From: Berghia stephanieae
Lineage: Eukaryota; Mollusca; Gastropoda; Nudibranchia; Aeolidiidae
Direction: 5' to 3'
Length of the DNA stretch: 64,000 bases
Assembly: GCA_034508935.3 (NCBI GenBank)
Contig: CM067445.1
Coordinates: 44,946,983 to 45,010,982 of the forward strand
In this document: piece by piece, positions 1 through 12,524 of the stretch
Layout of the letters: every line of letters begins with the position of its first letter
How positions within the stretch are numbered: position 1 is the stretch's first letter
Program-made: the position numbers and the translations under genes
The notes under the pieces: generated by a model
The model's database searches: none
Told to the model about the DNA's origin: nothing
What the model saw: the letters and a program-made list of their open reading frames with translations, nothing else

Positions 1-63
1 TCACCATTAGACCACATATCACAACCAGATGTCTACTCTATTATTTTGGAAAACAAATGAGAG

Positions 64-255
64 GAAGACTTCGAAATGCCGATACAAAAAATAATAAAAT
101 AAAATTAGTTGTAATTTACAGACCTGCTAAACTGTAAGGTTTGATGTGTCTGGCCCTAGGCGATGCAAACGCAGAAATGGATTCTCTATCAACAAACATG
201 GACAGTTTGTGACCCAAAACATAAAAAAAAAACGATGCTATGTCTGATTGAGTTG
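64..255. repeat. Direct repeat, copy 1 of 2
   Basis: About 190 bp shared in the same orientation with 608-795. Both copies carry the landmarks TGCCGATACAAAA, TGGCCCTAGGCGAT, ATTCTCTATCAACA and ACAGTTTGTGAC in the same order, with scattered substitutions. The two copies bracket an S1 SINE. No coding potential is seen. It may be an old tandem duplication or two copies of an unrecognised dispersed repeat. Confidence 0.75.
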
Positions 256-274
256 GGTTTGTCTTTCATAATAG

Positions 275-556
275 AGCATTTATATAGAGGAATATCTATT
301 AACTGTTGCCAAAACGCTTTACTAGGGGTCTCTAGCCAATAGAAACACTTAGCATATAGGACGAGATAGGACTCCTGTTGGGTTACAATGTTTACAGAGA
401 CAACGCTGTAAATCATTTTACACCTGTGTCCGGTGAGAGAATGTGAGTAAAGAGCCTTTTCCAAGGACTCAACTATGCATCGATCAGAGCGGGACTCGAA
501 TCTAGGACATTCAGATCCGAAGGCTAGAATCAAACCACTAGTCCACAATGCCGCAC
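275..556 (-). mobile_element. S1 SINE copy (tRNA-Pro-like head)
   Basis: On the minus strand the copy starts with a tRNA-like head (GCGGCATTGTGGACTAGTGG, then a degraded B box) and runs through the body landmarks AGTCCTTGGAAAAGGCTC and CATTCTCTCACCG to a degraded tail near 275. The A box region and anticodon arm of the family resemble tRNA-Pro. It is old, with many substitutions. The short frame overlapping it is not a gene. Confidence 0.85.
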
Positions 557-607
557 ATAACCCAAGCAGCTATTTACCCTATCTTTTAGGCGGAAACACA
601 TTATTGT

Positions 608-795
608 AAAGACTTCTAAATGCCGATACAAAATATAATAAATTAAGTTAAATAAATCAAGTTGTTATTTATAGAACTGGTTTGATTTGTTTGGCCCTAG
701 GCGATACGAACAAAGAAAAGAATTCTCTATCAACAAAAATGTACAGTTTGTGACTCAACACTTTAAAACGGTGCTATATCGGATTGATTTCAAGA
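608..795. repeat. Direct repeat, copy 2 of 2
   Basis: Partner of 64-255. It begins at ACTTCTAAATGCCGATACAAAA and ends near GGTGCTATATCGGATTG. Confidence 0.75.
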
Positions 796-835
796 GAAAA
801 TAAAACGTCTATACCAAAAAAAAATCCATTGCTGC

Positions 836-1045
836 TAGGTGGGCTAGTGACATGACACTAGTCTTCGGATTGAAAGATCCTTGGTTCGAGTCCCGCTCTT
901 AGCGATTTATTGATGTCCTTGGACAAGGCTTTTTACTCACATTCTCTCTCCGTACTCGGTTGTAAAATTAAAATTAGTACCTGGCCCTTAACAGCGTTGT
1001 ATCTGTCCGAAAAAAATATAGTAGGCAAATCCTTAAAATTTCGAA
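836..1045 (+). mobile_element. S1 SINE copy, 3' truncated
   Basis: The tRNA-like head (GGGCTAGTGACATGACACT, then a good B box GGTTCGAGTCC) is followed by the body up to the A-rich stretch after TCTGTCCGA. The conserved GCGCTATATAAAA tail is missing, which is unusual because SINEs normally lose the 5' side. Confidence 0.8.
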
Positions 1046-1176
1046 CACAGTTTCGACCATGGCTCAAAAAATAACCCCTGACGCTTATGTCATTGTATCA
1101 TAGCAGTGCAGAACTATAGGCATATTATGGTTTATCCTGAAATACTACCGTTTTGACACGAGTGGTCACAAATAAA

Positions 1177-1487
1177 CTTAAACTTGAGCTTTTACTTAGT
1201 GCAAAATCCACTAAACGTGCTCAAAGCGCTTTACAAATGGTCCATGACCAACAACAACACGTAACATGTAAACGGGACATAACTCCTTTTAGGCGGGTTT
1301 TACTATTTATAAAAATGTCGACAGAGACAACACTGTTAACGGCCAGGGACTCGTTTGTACACCAGTGTACGTTGAGAGAATGTGAGTAAAAAGCCTTTTC
1401 CAAGGACTCAACTATGCGCTGCTCAGAGCAAGACTCGAACCCAGGACCTTCCGATCCGAAAGCAAGTGTTAAACCATATAGTCGCTA
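1177..1487 (-). mobile_element. S1 SINE copy, near full length
   Basis: Minus-strand copy with tail (complement of ACTTGAGCTTTTA), body and head. The B box reads GGTTCGAGTC on the minus strand. It lies about 130 bp from the previous plus-strand copy, so the two are head-to-head inverted neighbours. Confidence 0.9.
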
Positions 1488-1544
1488 CCCCCTTACTTAA
1501 TCGTCTTTGTATATGCATTGCCCCCCCCCCCCCCCACCACCACC

Positions 1545-1963
1545 AAATGATCAAAATATTTAGAATTTAAAAGAAATCAAGACTCGCTGATAATGGTTTA
1601 ATAACTCAGTTGAAGGACGATCGATGTAAATAAAGGTCTATATTATTATCTTATATTATCTTATCAATTCCTACCTTATCTTATTAAAGTCTGAAATAGC
1701 AATTATTCTTCAAACGCCTTATGTAACAGTTAATAATAACAAACATCTCATATAGCTTGTATTGTATCGTTCACAAACAGTTTTACACAACTTTGAATTA
1801 TGTAAGAAAAATTATCAATACGGAAATGAACAGTCGAACATTACTATCAAAGGCTGCTATTTAATATAATAATATCATTATTTGACGACCATTCCTCACA
1901 ATAGTTATTTTTGATACTCGCTGTGACATTTAACCCATCTGGCACGACCAGACTGTTAGCCCT
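1545..1963. other. No recognised feature
   Basis: AT-rich sequence following a C16 run. No tRNA box, known repeat or coding frame is seen. Confidence 0.5.
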
Positions 1964-2159
1964 CTATAGATAGTTCGAAGATGACGTCACTCAGGCCTTT
2001 GTTATTGGTTTTTGCCATCCGTGTTTATGAGTACTTCTCACTAAACTGTATTAACCAGACTATAAACGATCATGGTTTCACACAGTTTTGTGTGCTGCTC
2101 CGTTTTACTTCCGGATGGCAATGTTGTTAACTTCTTAGCCAAGTGCATACTATCTATAG
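1964..2159 (+). mobile_element. M-A MITE, intact copy
   Basis: This 196 bp element has ends CTATAGATAGT and ACTATCTATAG that are inverted repeats. The inside is conserved across the window: GATGACGTCACTCAGG, a GTTATTGGTTTTTGCCATCC block, AACTGTATTAACCAGACTAT, TTTTGTGTG and CTTCCGGATGGCAATGTTG. It encodes nothing, so it would need a transposase from elsewhere. The superfamily is not decided, because the target duplication is hard to separate from the TA-rich ends. Confidence 0.85.
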
Positions 2160-2217
2160 GCACGTAAGCTCGAGGCAATTTACATCCCTCCCCACGTCCT
2201 TTCACTCACCTCCGCCT

Positions 2218-2528
2218 CTTTTAGCCCCCTCCTTCGTACCCATAGGAAAATCGTCACATTTATTGTTAGGATGCAGCCAACATTTTGTTCATTAAAATTT
2301 CTTTTGTAAATTATAATATTGTTTGAACAAAAATGTTTGCTATGGTTAAAGTATATTAACACTGTGCTGAAGAAATCGTTTAGCAAACAAAAATATAGAT
2401 ATCTATGTATAGCAAGAACTAACAGATTTTGTGTTTGAGTGGAATAAATCTATTTTTGTATAGCTTGGATGTGAAGTTTTGGGGAAAATCCGGAAAATGG
2501 CCGGATAGGAGAGAGGTATACGTTAATG
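2218..2528. mobile_element. pB MITE, degraded copy
   Basis: The left part shares CCATAGGAAAATCGTCACATTT with the pB copies at 12776 and 16930. The right part shares GATGTGAAGTTT and ends in GGATAGGAGAGAGG before a nearby TTAA. The family ends match the TTAA plus CCCT pattern of the piggyBac superfamily. This copy has degraded ends. Confidence 0.55.
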
Positions 2529-2529
2529 C

Positions 2530-3228
2530 TGACTTTATGTCAAAATATGTTGTGGATTATTACCACTGTTTTGTGGTTCCAAATATCAAACAGCACTAAT
2601 TAAAGGAAAATCTGGCATAATTTTATAGACAGTCACCTCTGACTGAATCCTTCTATGAGTTGATAAAATCATATATATTGAATTTAATAATATCTATATA
2701 CAAAAACGACAATTTTTGCGAATGATTTTATCATGGAAAACTTATTTTTCACATTGATTCCATCTGGAAAGTAAAAGCATATAATCAAGCGATCATGAGC
2801 ATGGCCAAATAGTCGATTAGTCGATTGATAAGGGTTTTTTTAAATTTCACATTTCAAGTATTTTTTTTTTAAATTGTTATTATTTTTTTTTGTTTATAAA
2901 TTGAAATCAACTTATAAAAATATAAATTATACAATCCCCCCCCCTCCCATCACCCATTCAATATTATCAATTGTGTGATTTTTTAAAAACCAATATATTG
3001 TCGGGCGTTTTATTTTTTAATACTTTCAGTCTTAAAAAATTATAACAGTTGATTTATTCTTACTGGCAATAAATGAGCAATTAATTTACTTGTTACTAAA
3101 ATTGTTGGTTGTTATAACAAATTTTAAAACCTGTTATAGAGTTTTATATCCTGTTCTTTTTATACCATTTATACAAACTTGTTCGGAATATAACTTGAGA
3201 TTATAAAAAAAAAAGACCCCCGAAAAAC
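2530..3228. other. No recognised feature
   Basis: Very AT-rich with short poly-T and poly-C tracts. Nothing supportable was seen on either strand. Confidence 0.5.
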
Positions 3229-3520
3229 GAGCTTTTATAAAGCACAGTATCCACTAAACGTGCTCAAAGCGCTTTTACAAAGGGTCTCAGGCCAACAGCA
3301 ACACGTAACATGTAGAACGAGACATGACGCGTGTTAGGCGATATTACAATATTTTCTCGACAGAGACAATCCTGTTAACGTCAAGGTACTGATTTTACAC
3401 CTGAGTACGATGAGAGAAAATTGAGTAAAGAGCCTTTTCCAATGACTCCAATGTGTGCCGAGCGAGGCTCGAACCCAGGACCTTCAGATCCGAAAGCGAG
3501 TGTCATACCACATAGCCGCA
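3229..3520 (-). mobile_element. S1 SINE copy, full length
   Basis: Minus-strand copy from tail (GAGCTTTTATAA) to head (ATAGCCGC), carrying CTCAAAGCGCTTT, AACACGTAACATG and the B box complement GGCTCGAACCC. It is one of the better preserved copies. Confidence 0.92.
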
Positions 3521-4317
3521 CTATATAACCCATATCTCCATCATTAGATGCACTGAAAGATAAGAACATTAAAAAAAAATTAACTTTTTAAAATGCTCTT
3601 ACATATACTTAAATTACTTACCCACAAAAGGCCAACTGTATACTTTTTCAAGTTGTTTATCTGTCAAAACTTTCCCGATGGTATCTCCTTACTCTATCTC
3701 CAAACTTTTCGCTCTGCCTGTCGCCGCAAAGAGCGTTATGAAAATAATAATATTATTATCGTTATTAAGTATACCAATAAGACAATGAGTAGTTAATAGC
3801 TTGCATGATCTTTATTAACTAGGAAATTAGTTGAGAAGTAGAATAGTTAGCATGAATATAATTGTAATTGAAAACCGGTGGTCTAGGTTAATTACGACTC
3901 AACATTCGTCATTCATCTATATAGATTCCAACACGAGCCCAGCGTCCAATAAACTATGGAGACTCAGTGGCGCGTTGTCACTTTTCAACTTTTCTCAGTC
4001 TTCAAATTCTACGGCGGGCGTCACCAAAAGTTTCGTCGTTCGTCACAGCCCACTCCACCTCTCTCTCTTTCCCTCTCCTTTTTTCTGTCTTTCTTTCTTG
4101 ATTCCAGTTGTCGCAGACTTGCAGACTTCTCCACTGACGCACGACATACGCAGAGTGGAAGAAGGGTGAAGACACCCCACCCTTACTTAATCGTCGATTG
4201 CAAATGCATTGCCCCCGCAGCTCGCACCCTGTCCTTCTTTAAACTCTAGCCCCAATGAGAGAATAAACAGAAATTATCGCGACGAGTTATCAGGTGTCAA
4301 AACGGCAGAACTCCTCC
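3521..4317. other. No recognised feature; C/T-rich stretch at 4045-4100
   Basis: Only short accidental frames occur. The segment TTACTTAATCGTC followed by GCATTGCCCC at 4183-4214 resembles 1491-1530, so a small dispersed repeat is possible. Confidence 0.4.
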
Positions 4318-5280
<963 letters not shown>

Positions 5281-5330
5281 TCATTAATAAGGTTTGTTAT
5301 ATTTTGGTTTGGTATTACTATACTCTGGCA

Positions 5331-5474
5331 CATATTTGAAGGTCTGACATCCGAACCCATGTATGGGCCTAGTTTAACATTGTTGTAATGGGCAATAGTT
5401 TGCGTAATTTTCTGAGATTTTTATTACAACAATGAGCCCATAAGGAATTGGGTTATCAGACCTGCAAATAAGTG
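5331..5474. mobile_element. M-I palindromic MITE
   Basis: The left end reads CATATTTGAAGGTCTGACAT and the right end is ATCAGACCTGCAAATAAGTG, an imperfect inverted repeat. Inside is a second dyad, TGTTGTAATGGGCAA against TTATTACAACAATG. It is non-coding. The family recurs at 41.5, 42.1, 47.2 and 50.0 kb. Confidence 0.75.
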
Positions 5475-5487
5475 AACGTCGACTCGG

Positions 5488-5610
5488 GCCAATACGAGTC
5501 TCGCTCTAGCGGTAAAAAGTGGAGTCCTTGGAATAGACTCCTTACTCACATTCATCATTACTTGTAGAACTCAGGTATAAAATGAGTATTCATTTTTGTA
5601 TCACCAATTA
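5488..5610 (+). mobile_element. S1 SINE fragment
   Basis: Contains a head remnant (GAGTCTCGCTCTAGCGG), GAGTCCTTGGAATAGACTCC, TTACTCACATTC and GGTATAAAATGAGTA of the S1 body. The A box side and the tail are missing. It begins right after the M-I copy. Confidence 0.65.
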
Positions 5611-5734
5611 TGACTTATGTACAGTCTTGTGTCTCAGAATGAAACCCTTTGAAGAGCTTTTATCACATTGTGTGGACATATAGTCATATAAAAGCACAAG
5701 ATTGCCTTTTTACCATGTAAAAAAGACCAAAGAA

Positions 5735-6065
5735 TGTATCTTTTTACCAATTTATTCCACTCCTCTTCCTAAATATATTGATGCGTAATGATATCAAGTT
5801 TACAATAATAATTTAGACGTCAGATTATCAAACGTTGAATTTCAATAAAATTCGATTTTTGAAAAAAATAATATCATTTAAATATTTGTGAAAACGTCTT
5901 TTACTCAGAGATGACGAAATCGGAATCAATTGAGGGGTAGAATAAATGATTTCTTACAATCTTGCGTTTTGGAATTCGAACTTTGTTCCCAACGCGCACT
6001 CACAAGGTCGTGCGGCCATTGGGAATACGTCCGGAGTTCCAAAAAGCAAGAGTGTAAGAATCGTA
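5735..6065 (-). repeat. Repeat G, copy 1 of 2
   Basis: The minus strand aligns with the plus strand at 52112-52410. Shared landmarks are TTGTGAGTGCGCGTTGGG, CTACCCCTCAAT, TTTCGTCATC, TTGATAATCTGA and GATATCATTACGC. The unit is about 300-330 bp and non-coding. Its class is unknown. Confidence 0.75.
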
Positions 6066-6069
6066 CCTA

Positions 6070-6367
6070 TATTATTATGCTAAAAGTCACACCTAAAACC
6101 CAACCTTCTGTTGACACCTTTTTCAACCTGTTAATCTCTTCGACTCACCAGTGTACAACTAACTAGAAATAGAAACAGAAGAAAAAAAGAAAACAGGGGA
6201 GGGAATCGGGGAAATAAAAGGGGAATTGTGTCACCTGTCAACAGGCGAGAAACGACTGGCCAGGCAGGAGTTTTAAAAAAAGAGTTTTAAAATCAATAAA
6301 ATAGTGCATAGATTAGCTATTTTGTTTATTGAATACCAATATTTGACCAACCCCTTGAGATCGGTTT
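6070..6367. other. No recognised feature
   Basis: Purine-rich stretch (6170-6230) followed by AT-rich sequence. Nothing supportable. Confidence 0.4.
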
Positions 6368-6840
<473 letters not shown>

Positions 6841-6908
6841 GAAGTGTTGGGTCTTTTGGGGTTTTTTCCAGAATACAGAAATATACCTTTTTATGAGTTG
6901 AAATGCAT

Positions 6909-7072
6909 ATAGATGGAACGATGTTGACGTCACTCAGGTCTTAGTTATTGTTTTTGCCAATTCCTACTAAACAAACGTGAACGTTCAATGTTACACATAA
7001 TTGTATGTGTTGGTCCGTTTTATCACCGGATGGCAATATGATTTTCTGAGCCAAGCGCACAGCATCTATATT
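6909..7072 (+). mobile_element. M-A MITE, diverged and shortened
   Basis: Ends ATATAGATGGAACGATG and CAGCATCTATAT, with inner landmarks TTGACGTCACTCAGG, GTTATTGTTTTTGCCA, TGTGTTGGTCCGTTTTA and CCGGATGGCAATATG. It is about 30 bp shorter than the intact copies. Confidence 0.8.
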
Positions 7073-7154
7073 ATGCAAATCTAGTTCAAAGTTCCACAAT
7101 GGAATATATTTTCAACTTTTAATCAAAACAAATGATAAATATATAAATAAAAAT

Positions 7155-7369
7155 ACAATTCCCCTTATTCATCCCATAGGGGAAATTTGTCTCTCGGGTC
7201 TATTTCAAGGGAAGACTGGAATAACCCAGGTGTCAGCCGCAGAGCAGAGCCGCAAATTTAGCTAGGGCGAGGTGACTTGCTCAAGGCCACACAGCGCACC
7301 GGAGGGTGATCGAACTCGGTAGCTTTCGGGTACGAAACAAAGACCTTACCCCTGAGCCACGCTGCCCCT
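7155..7369 (-). mobile_element. S2 SINE copy, full length
   Basis: The minus-strand order is head (GGGGCAGCGTGGCTCAGGGG), a B-box-like GAGTTCGATCAC, a body with CCTTGAGCAAGTCACCTCGC and TTATTCCAGTCTTCCCTTG, and a tail ending near GGGATGAATAAGGGGAATTG. It was probably moved by a LINE recognising that tail. The short frames in it are artefacts. Confidence 0.9.
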
Positions 7370-7587
7370 ATTGTGTAACCGGTGTTATACTGTAATGTGA
7401 TAATAGTCCTTCAGAAATTGCATATTTTATTTATTATCACAAGCATTTTGATTGATTTCTATACATGTGCGATACACATTCAGGCAGAAATTCCGAGGAA
7501 AGCGGAGATTCAATTGAATACTTGGAGACCTAAATCTGTCGGCTGTACATGTATGAAAAAATAACACACAAAAAAAATACCTTTCTA

Positions 7588-7690
7588 TAAATCACAATTT
7601 CCACTAAAAGTGCTAATAAAAAGCACTTCACAAGAGATAGCTAGCAGTTTATTGTGTAACAACACTGAAACTTGTACGGCGTGATATGAC
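7588..7690 (-). mobile_element. Possible S1 SINE 3' scrap
   Basis: Degenerate matches to the S1 tail region (CACAATTTCCACTAAAAGTG, AAGCACTTCACAAG, ATAGCTAGCAG). It is weak and could be chance similarity. Confidence 0.35.
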
Positions 7691-7941
7691 ATTGTCCTTT
7701 TGACTAAAACCACATTTTTGTCCATTATTTTGTTCATGCTCACCTTGTACCGTGTAGACGCAATAGGTCCAAAAATGTGTGAAATTACATTTGAAATAAA
7801 TAGGTCTAGTTTTTAATTTGAAGTTTCAATACATAGATCAAATTTTTAATTTAAATTCAATTTAAAATTTTTAATTTCAATTTTTTGATATTTGAATCAA
7901 CGTGTATCGATGCATTATGTCTCATCTATTACCCATCGCTT

Positions 7942-8180
7942 TAACTCTTTCCTTACCGATCATTTTCAGCATTTTCCCAAAATGACAGGCTTACCCAGCA
8001 GAGAAATTGATTTTTTAAAATCAAACAATCTCTCTACAAAACGACTTTATGTTCTTATTAATTAAACAAAGATCATTTTTCAAAGTGTGTGATGTACAAA
8101 ATAAATCTGAATAAGAAAAATGTATATTGTGTTGTAACAAATGTGACGATTCTGCTGTAGGTGGTAAGGAGAGGGTTAAA
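7942..8180. mobile_element. pB MITE, piggyBac-like
   Basis: The left end is TTAACTCTTTCCTTACC and the right end is GGTAAGGAGAGGGTTAA, an inverted repeat with TTAA at both outer edges. piggyBac elements duplicate TTAA, and many start with CCCT or a similar motif. It is about 240 bp, AT-rich and non-coding. The right side carries AACAAATGTGACGATT, shared inverted with the other pB copies. Confidence 0.75.
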
Positions 8181-8214
8181 CTGTATCGGGGTTAACAAGA
8201 ACAATGGATCTCGC

Positions 8215-8500
8215 GCGTCCATGCGTCCTTATGGTATGAAACTCGTCTTCAGACCGTTAGTTCCCGACCTCGAGTCCTGTTCGAACTGCACAAAGTTAAG
8301 TCCTCGCAAATGGCTCTTTATTCCCATTTTCGTATCCTACTCAGGTGGTTAACAATGTTATCTCTGTCGAAAAAAAATGTAATTATCACCCTGTTGTCGT
8401 CATGTCCCATGCTACGTTTTTAGAGTTGCTGCTGGATAGGGATCCCTTGTAAAGCGCATTGGATACGTTTACTGGATATTGCGTTATATAATAAATGTTC
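8215..8500 (+). mobile_element. S1 SINE copy, old
   Basis: Head ATGGTATGAAACTCGTCTTC, degraded B box, body CTCAGGTGGTTAACAATG and TGTCGAAAAAAAATG, and tail AAAGCGCATTGGATACG then GGATATTGCGTTATATAAT. It is clearly diverged. Confidence 0.8.
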
Positions 8501-9205
8501 AAATTTATTGTTGTTTTAATCATGACGAATGTGTTGCGTAGTGATAGCCTAACATTCACAACATGCCATGCTTGTGAGGTTTGATGTTTACATCTATGCT
8601 ATGGTGATGTAACTACACAGTTTACCTTAAACGCGTCGACCAGGTGATAGGGAGGCAACGAATTATATAAGGAAAAGAGAAAAAAAAAAACCCGCAGTAT
8701 TTTGTTCACCAACGGGCTCGGTCAGCCTAAATCTGGTCTATGTATTATCAAGGTTAACCAAATCCACATGAAGAGTGGTTTACCAAAACTCCCTAACTCC
8801 GTTTTTTCCCCATTTTGAGATATTGAGGATTATTTCCCCGAATATTTTTCATTCGGTCTATCATTTTATCATATTTAAACTTCAAATGCCCATAAATCTA
8901 TGGAAATTCTTGTGCCAATTGATGCTTAAACTAAACTTTACATTTCAATTTTATCTCATGGATAGAAAATCTCAAACAGTAGAAAAATCGACATCACGAG
9001 TTTTGGAAAACCAGCCTTCATATAATACTATGCTACCAAAATATCAGGAAATGGGAATATTTTAGCTACATCATTTGTGATATCTTTTTAAAATAATAAT
9101 TCTTTTAATTTTTCATTTATTCGTCTGTCTTGCTGTTTTATTTGGTTTTTAAAAATTCATATTTTATTATAATTGTTATGAAGTTTTCTCAGTTTGAATG
9201 TTCTC
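8501..9205. other. No recognised feature
   Basis: The frame at 8775-9065 has no family features. Its composition is like the surrounding intergenic sequence. Confidence 0.4.
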
Positions 9206-9211
9206 AGTGCC

Positions 9212-9389
<178 letters not shown>

Positions 9390-9784
9390 TATAGACACCT
9401 GTGTTGAAGTTGTGAATAATGCTCAGGATCTGTGGGGCCTATTTATTGTTTCGGATAACGGGCATGTACTGAAGTTGGCTAGTATTGGCATGAATCTAAG
9501 AGAGCTGTGGTTTTCCTCAAAAGACAAACACGAAATCCGTGACAATTTCAAAGGAACTGATTCCATCATGTTGTCGGTCCGAGTTTCCGGTTCCTGTTTA
9601 TATATGAATGATTGATGACAATGACAACAAACCTGATGTCAATCGTGAGGCATCGCCTCTATCTTGGCCTGTGTCGAGGTGAACCTTGTCCCGCATTGAT
9701 TTATTTATTTATACATTTATTTATTCATAAAGTTTTCGTTATATTTATCTATTTGATTTAGTCATTAGAAGAAATAGTTTTATT
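9390..9784. other. No recognised feature
   Basis: The frame at 9412-9615 (67 aa) reads as ordinary sequence without repeats, but no domain is recognised and no splice context is evident. I do not call it a gene. Confidence 0.35.
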
Positions 9785-10274
9785 AGGGTGATTCTGTTTT
9801 AACAACCCCGTCGAAACCCGCCAAAACCCGACGAAACAAGACAAAATCCGACAAAGTTATGGGAAGTGGGCAGCATTGGGGAGTGAATCAGGGACTCAGG
9901 GACGTATACACCAGTGTGGAGTGAACCTGGGCCTATGGGAGGAGGAGGAAGAGGGTGTTTCTTCTTTTTACGAAACCCTCCTCCTTCCATAGTCCCAGAT
10001 TCACTTCCCACTGGTGCACACTTTTCTGAGTCCCTGGTTCACTCCCCAATGCTACCCACTTCCCATAACTTCGGCGGGTTTTGGCGGATTTCGGCGGGTT
10101 TCGATGGGTGTCGTAAAAAATAAAACACCCTCCTCCTCCCATAGTCCTATGTTCACTCCCCCGCTGCTGCCCACTTCCCATAACTTTGTCGAGTTTCGTC
10201 GGATTTCGTCGGGGGTCATCGGGTTTCGGCTTGTTTCGACTGATTTTGGCGGGTTTCATAACAAAGAAACACCG
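9785..10274. mobile_element. Foldback element built from a 10-bp GC-rich repeat
   Basis: The left arm starts GGTGATTCTGTTTTAACAA and the right end reads TTCATAACAAAGAAACACC, an imperfect inverted repeat. Inside each end the sequence is a run of 10-bp units of the form CRAAAYCCGM (left, about 9811-9855) or its complement (about 10070-10115 and 10185-10255). The decamer blocks are joined by a block containing TTATGGGAAGTGGG, present once on the left and twice inverted on the right. The region is far richer in GC than its surroundings. Overlapping frames on both strands are by-products. Confidence 0.8.
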
Positions 10275-10374
10275 TTTTTATTATTCATTTAATTATTTAT
10301 TTATTAATCCAAATAGTTCTTTCATATTTGTTTATCGATTTTTTTTTTTGGTTTAAAAAAAGACAGAACATTGG

Positions 10375-10545
10375 CTTTATCAATTCCCAAAGGAGAATTT
10401 GTGTTTAATTTTTGGTCCAAGAGAAGGCTAGAATAACCCAGACCTCAGCCGCAATGCAGTGCCGCAAAGTGAGCTAGGGTGAGGTAACTCGCTCAAGGTC
10501 ACACAGCGAGGCGGAGAGTCGAATTGGGTATCTTCTGGGTACTGA
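10375..10545 (-). mobile_element. S2 SINE copy, degraded
   Basis: Minus-strand body landmarks GTGACCTTGAGCGAGTTACC, CTCACCCTAGCTCACTTTGC and GGGTTATTCTAGCC are present. The head is poorly preserved beyond the B-box-like region and the tail is diverged. Confidence 0.8.
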
Positions 10546-10589
10546 TAGCATTCGCCAGCAGAATATAAATCGTGACACAGAATAATTAT

Positions 10590-10650
10590 TTGTAACCTTT
10601 AACGTTTGCAGTCTGATTGATACAATTTAGTGACAAAAATTAAATTAGGC
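10590..10650 (-). mobile_element. M-A MITE scrap
   Basis: Matches the inner M-A segment GTAACCTTTAACGTTTGCAG followed by TCTGATTGATACAATTTAGTG. Both ends are missing. Confidence 0.5.
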
Positions 10651-11107
10651 CATTCCGTCACGGCGTCACAAGATACCATCGACTAGGCATTCCTTGATGG
10701 AATATAGATAATCCATCAAACAGGATGTCTGATGTCAACAGGAATCGCCCATGTTGTCCAAGTGAGCAAATTGGGGTTACTAATCTTGCCCAAGGACAAA
10801 TAAACGAAATTGCCTGTGATCTTATCATTAAAATGGCTGTTTAAAACAATAACAAAGAGTTGAGTGATGTCATTCTTGTATAGTACCATTTATCCTAGCG
10901 GACTTTTAAAACGCATCATATTTTTGAACAGAGATACTGTACCCACGTATGAATGTATCGACCCAATGTCATTTTTTGTTTCTTGTAATTTGTTCTTTCA
11001 ACACTTTAGGGCCATTTTTTGAAACGCTGGGTTAATTTCAGAATTCCAACTTATTTTGTCACGGTTTCCCTTGAATGGTTGGAGGTCTCATCCAACTATA
11101 CGAATAG
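10651..11107. other. No recognised feature
   Basis: No boxes, repeats or coding signal seen. Confidence 0.4.
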
Positions 11108-11315
11108 GCTTCAACAGTCGTGACGTCACTTCCCTCGTAATGACGCATAGTAACTTATAACGTGTTCTAAACTATCGGAACAATGGCGAACGCCTTTCTG
11201 AAATACTTCTCCGACAACCATAAAAATGTATCCAGAGGAGAGAAACATTATAAATCGGATCATGTTTTGACTTTTATACATTCTGATCACATAATTTTGA
11301 AAAGCACTTTACGTT
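11108..11315 (+). mobile_element. M-C MITE, right end missing
   Basis: The left terminal region CTTCAACAGTCGTGACGTCA is followed by ACTTCCCTCGTAATGACGC and a reading frame beginning ATGGCGAACGCCTTTCTG at 11183. The frame encodes a segment resembling the other M-C copies (KYFSD, HYKSDHVLTFIHSDH). Similarity stops after the DHI codons, so the last third and the right terminal repeat are lost. Confidence 0.8.
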
Positions 11316-11720
11316 GATTGAATAACCCGGAAGTCATATCATAATTAAATAATTTTATAAGATGAGTCCATGTTAATAGCTTGCCAGTCTTAGCTACAAT
11401 CGATCACGGAGGAACTATTCATTAGATTGATATCAGGTTCAAAGATACCTTGTTTCATAATTGTATCAACAAAGCGGCGTTTTTCATATTTGGATTTTTA
11501 AATCCATCTCAATTTATCATCTTGTAATCGTGTTTGCAATTGACAACTCTTTATTTGGGACAAATTCCATTTAGTGAATTAATTCACTAGCTCAAGGTAC
11601 ACCGACTAATGTTAACTTTTCGGCGGATGTCACGCTCAAATCTCACAATCATGTTAAACTAATTGGAATGTAACGGTACTCGAAACTAGCCCTGTCTATC
11701 CAATCCAATTATTTATTTAT
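11316..11720. other. No recognised feature
   Basis: AT-rich single-copy-looking sequence. No support for genes. Confidence 0.4.
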
Positions 11721-12073
11721 TTTTGAGCCCAAAACGTTCCATGTTTGGTAATTTGTTCTTTATTTTAAGCTGATGTATTTATTTTTTTATTATTACTTTT
11801 TACAGTCCACAGCACTAACAGCTTAGTATCACACAAACTTTACCAAGTACTTAGGATTATAAGTTGTATTTTTAGCATTTAAATTTCCAAGACGTAATCA
11901 TGTTTTAAGACGATGGGTTGGGCCACATTTGATGTTTGAATCTTCCTGTATTTGACAGCCATTATAAATATCGTGATTACTTGAAGCATATAAACTGATT
12001 ACACCGAATACCACAACTATTTTCAAGTACACGTTCAAGGATTAAAGTTGTTCCGGGAATCTTCCGGATATTC

Positions 12074-12150
12074 AAATGCACAGACACACAAACACACTCA
12101 CACACACACACACACCACTCATACGCACACACAAACAAACAAACACATTC
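12074..12150. repeat. CA microsatellite
   Basis: CA-rich run with AAAC variants, inside the 1.1 kb repeat. The partner tract at 16246 has a different length, as expected for slippage. Confidence 0.9.
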
Positions 12151-12524
12151 AATAATTCAATGCATTGTAGAACACCTTTTCCGATGACGTCATACGCAAA
12201 AATTCGAGAGAGAAAAATGGGCGTAGTTAGTGACGACAAGGGGAGATAATAATGATATGGAACGGGAGGAGGCTATTTTAACCAATACCGATCTTTTGTT
12301 TTCTTTAATATCCTAAATGGGTGACTATCTATCGTCTAATCTTTCCGGACGTGATTGGAGATTAGAGGGTAAGGCAAGCTAAGGGCAGATTATTTCCAAC
12401 TACAACAATAGTACAAGGGGTGTTGGGTGCATGTTATTGTTATACTGTGGGTGGGGATTGCCTAATGGCTCATGACATGAGATAATTTGCTTGACAGGAA
12501 TTTCAAGATTGATACAGGGAATTG

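Noticed and set aside
8775-9065. 96-residue frame as a gene
   Set aside because: No domain, AT-driven composition, no splice or start support.
9799-10292. Pro/Gly-rich frames on both strands
   Set aside because: They arise from the 10-bp GC-rich repeat and its inverted copy.
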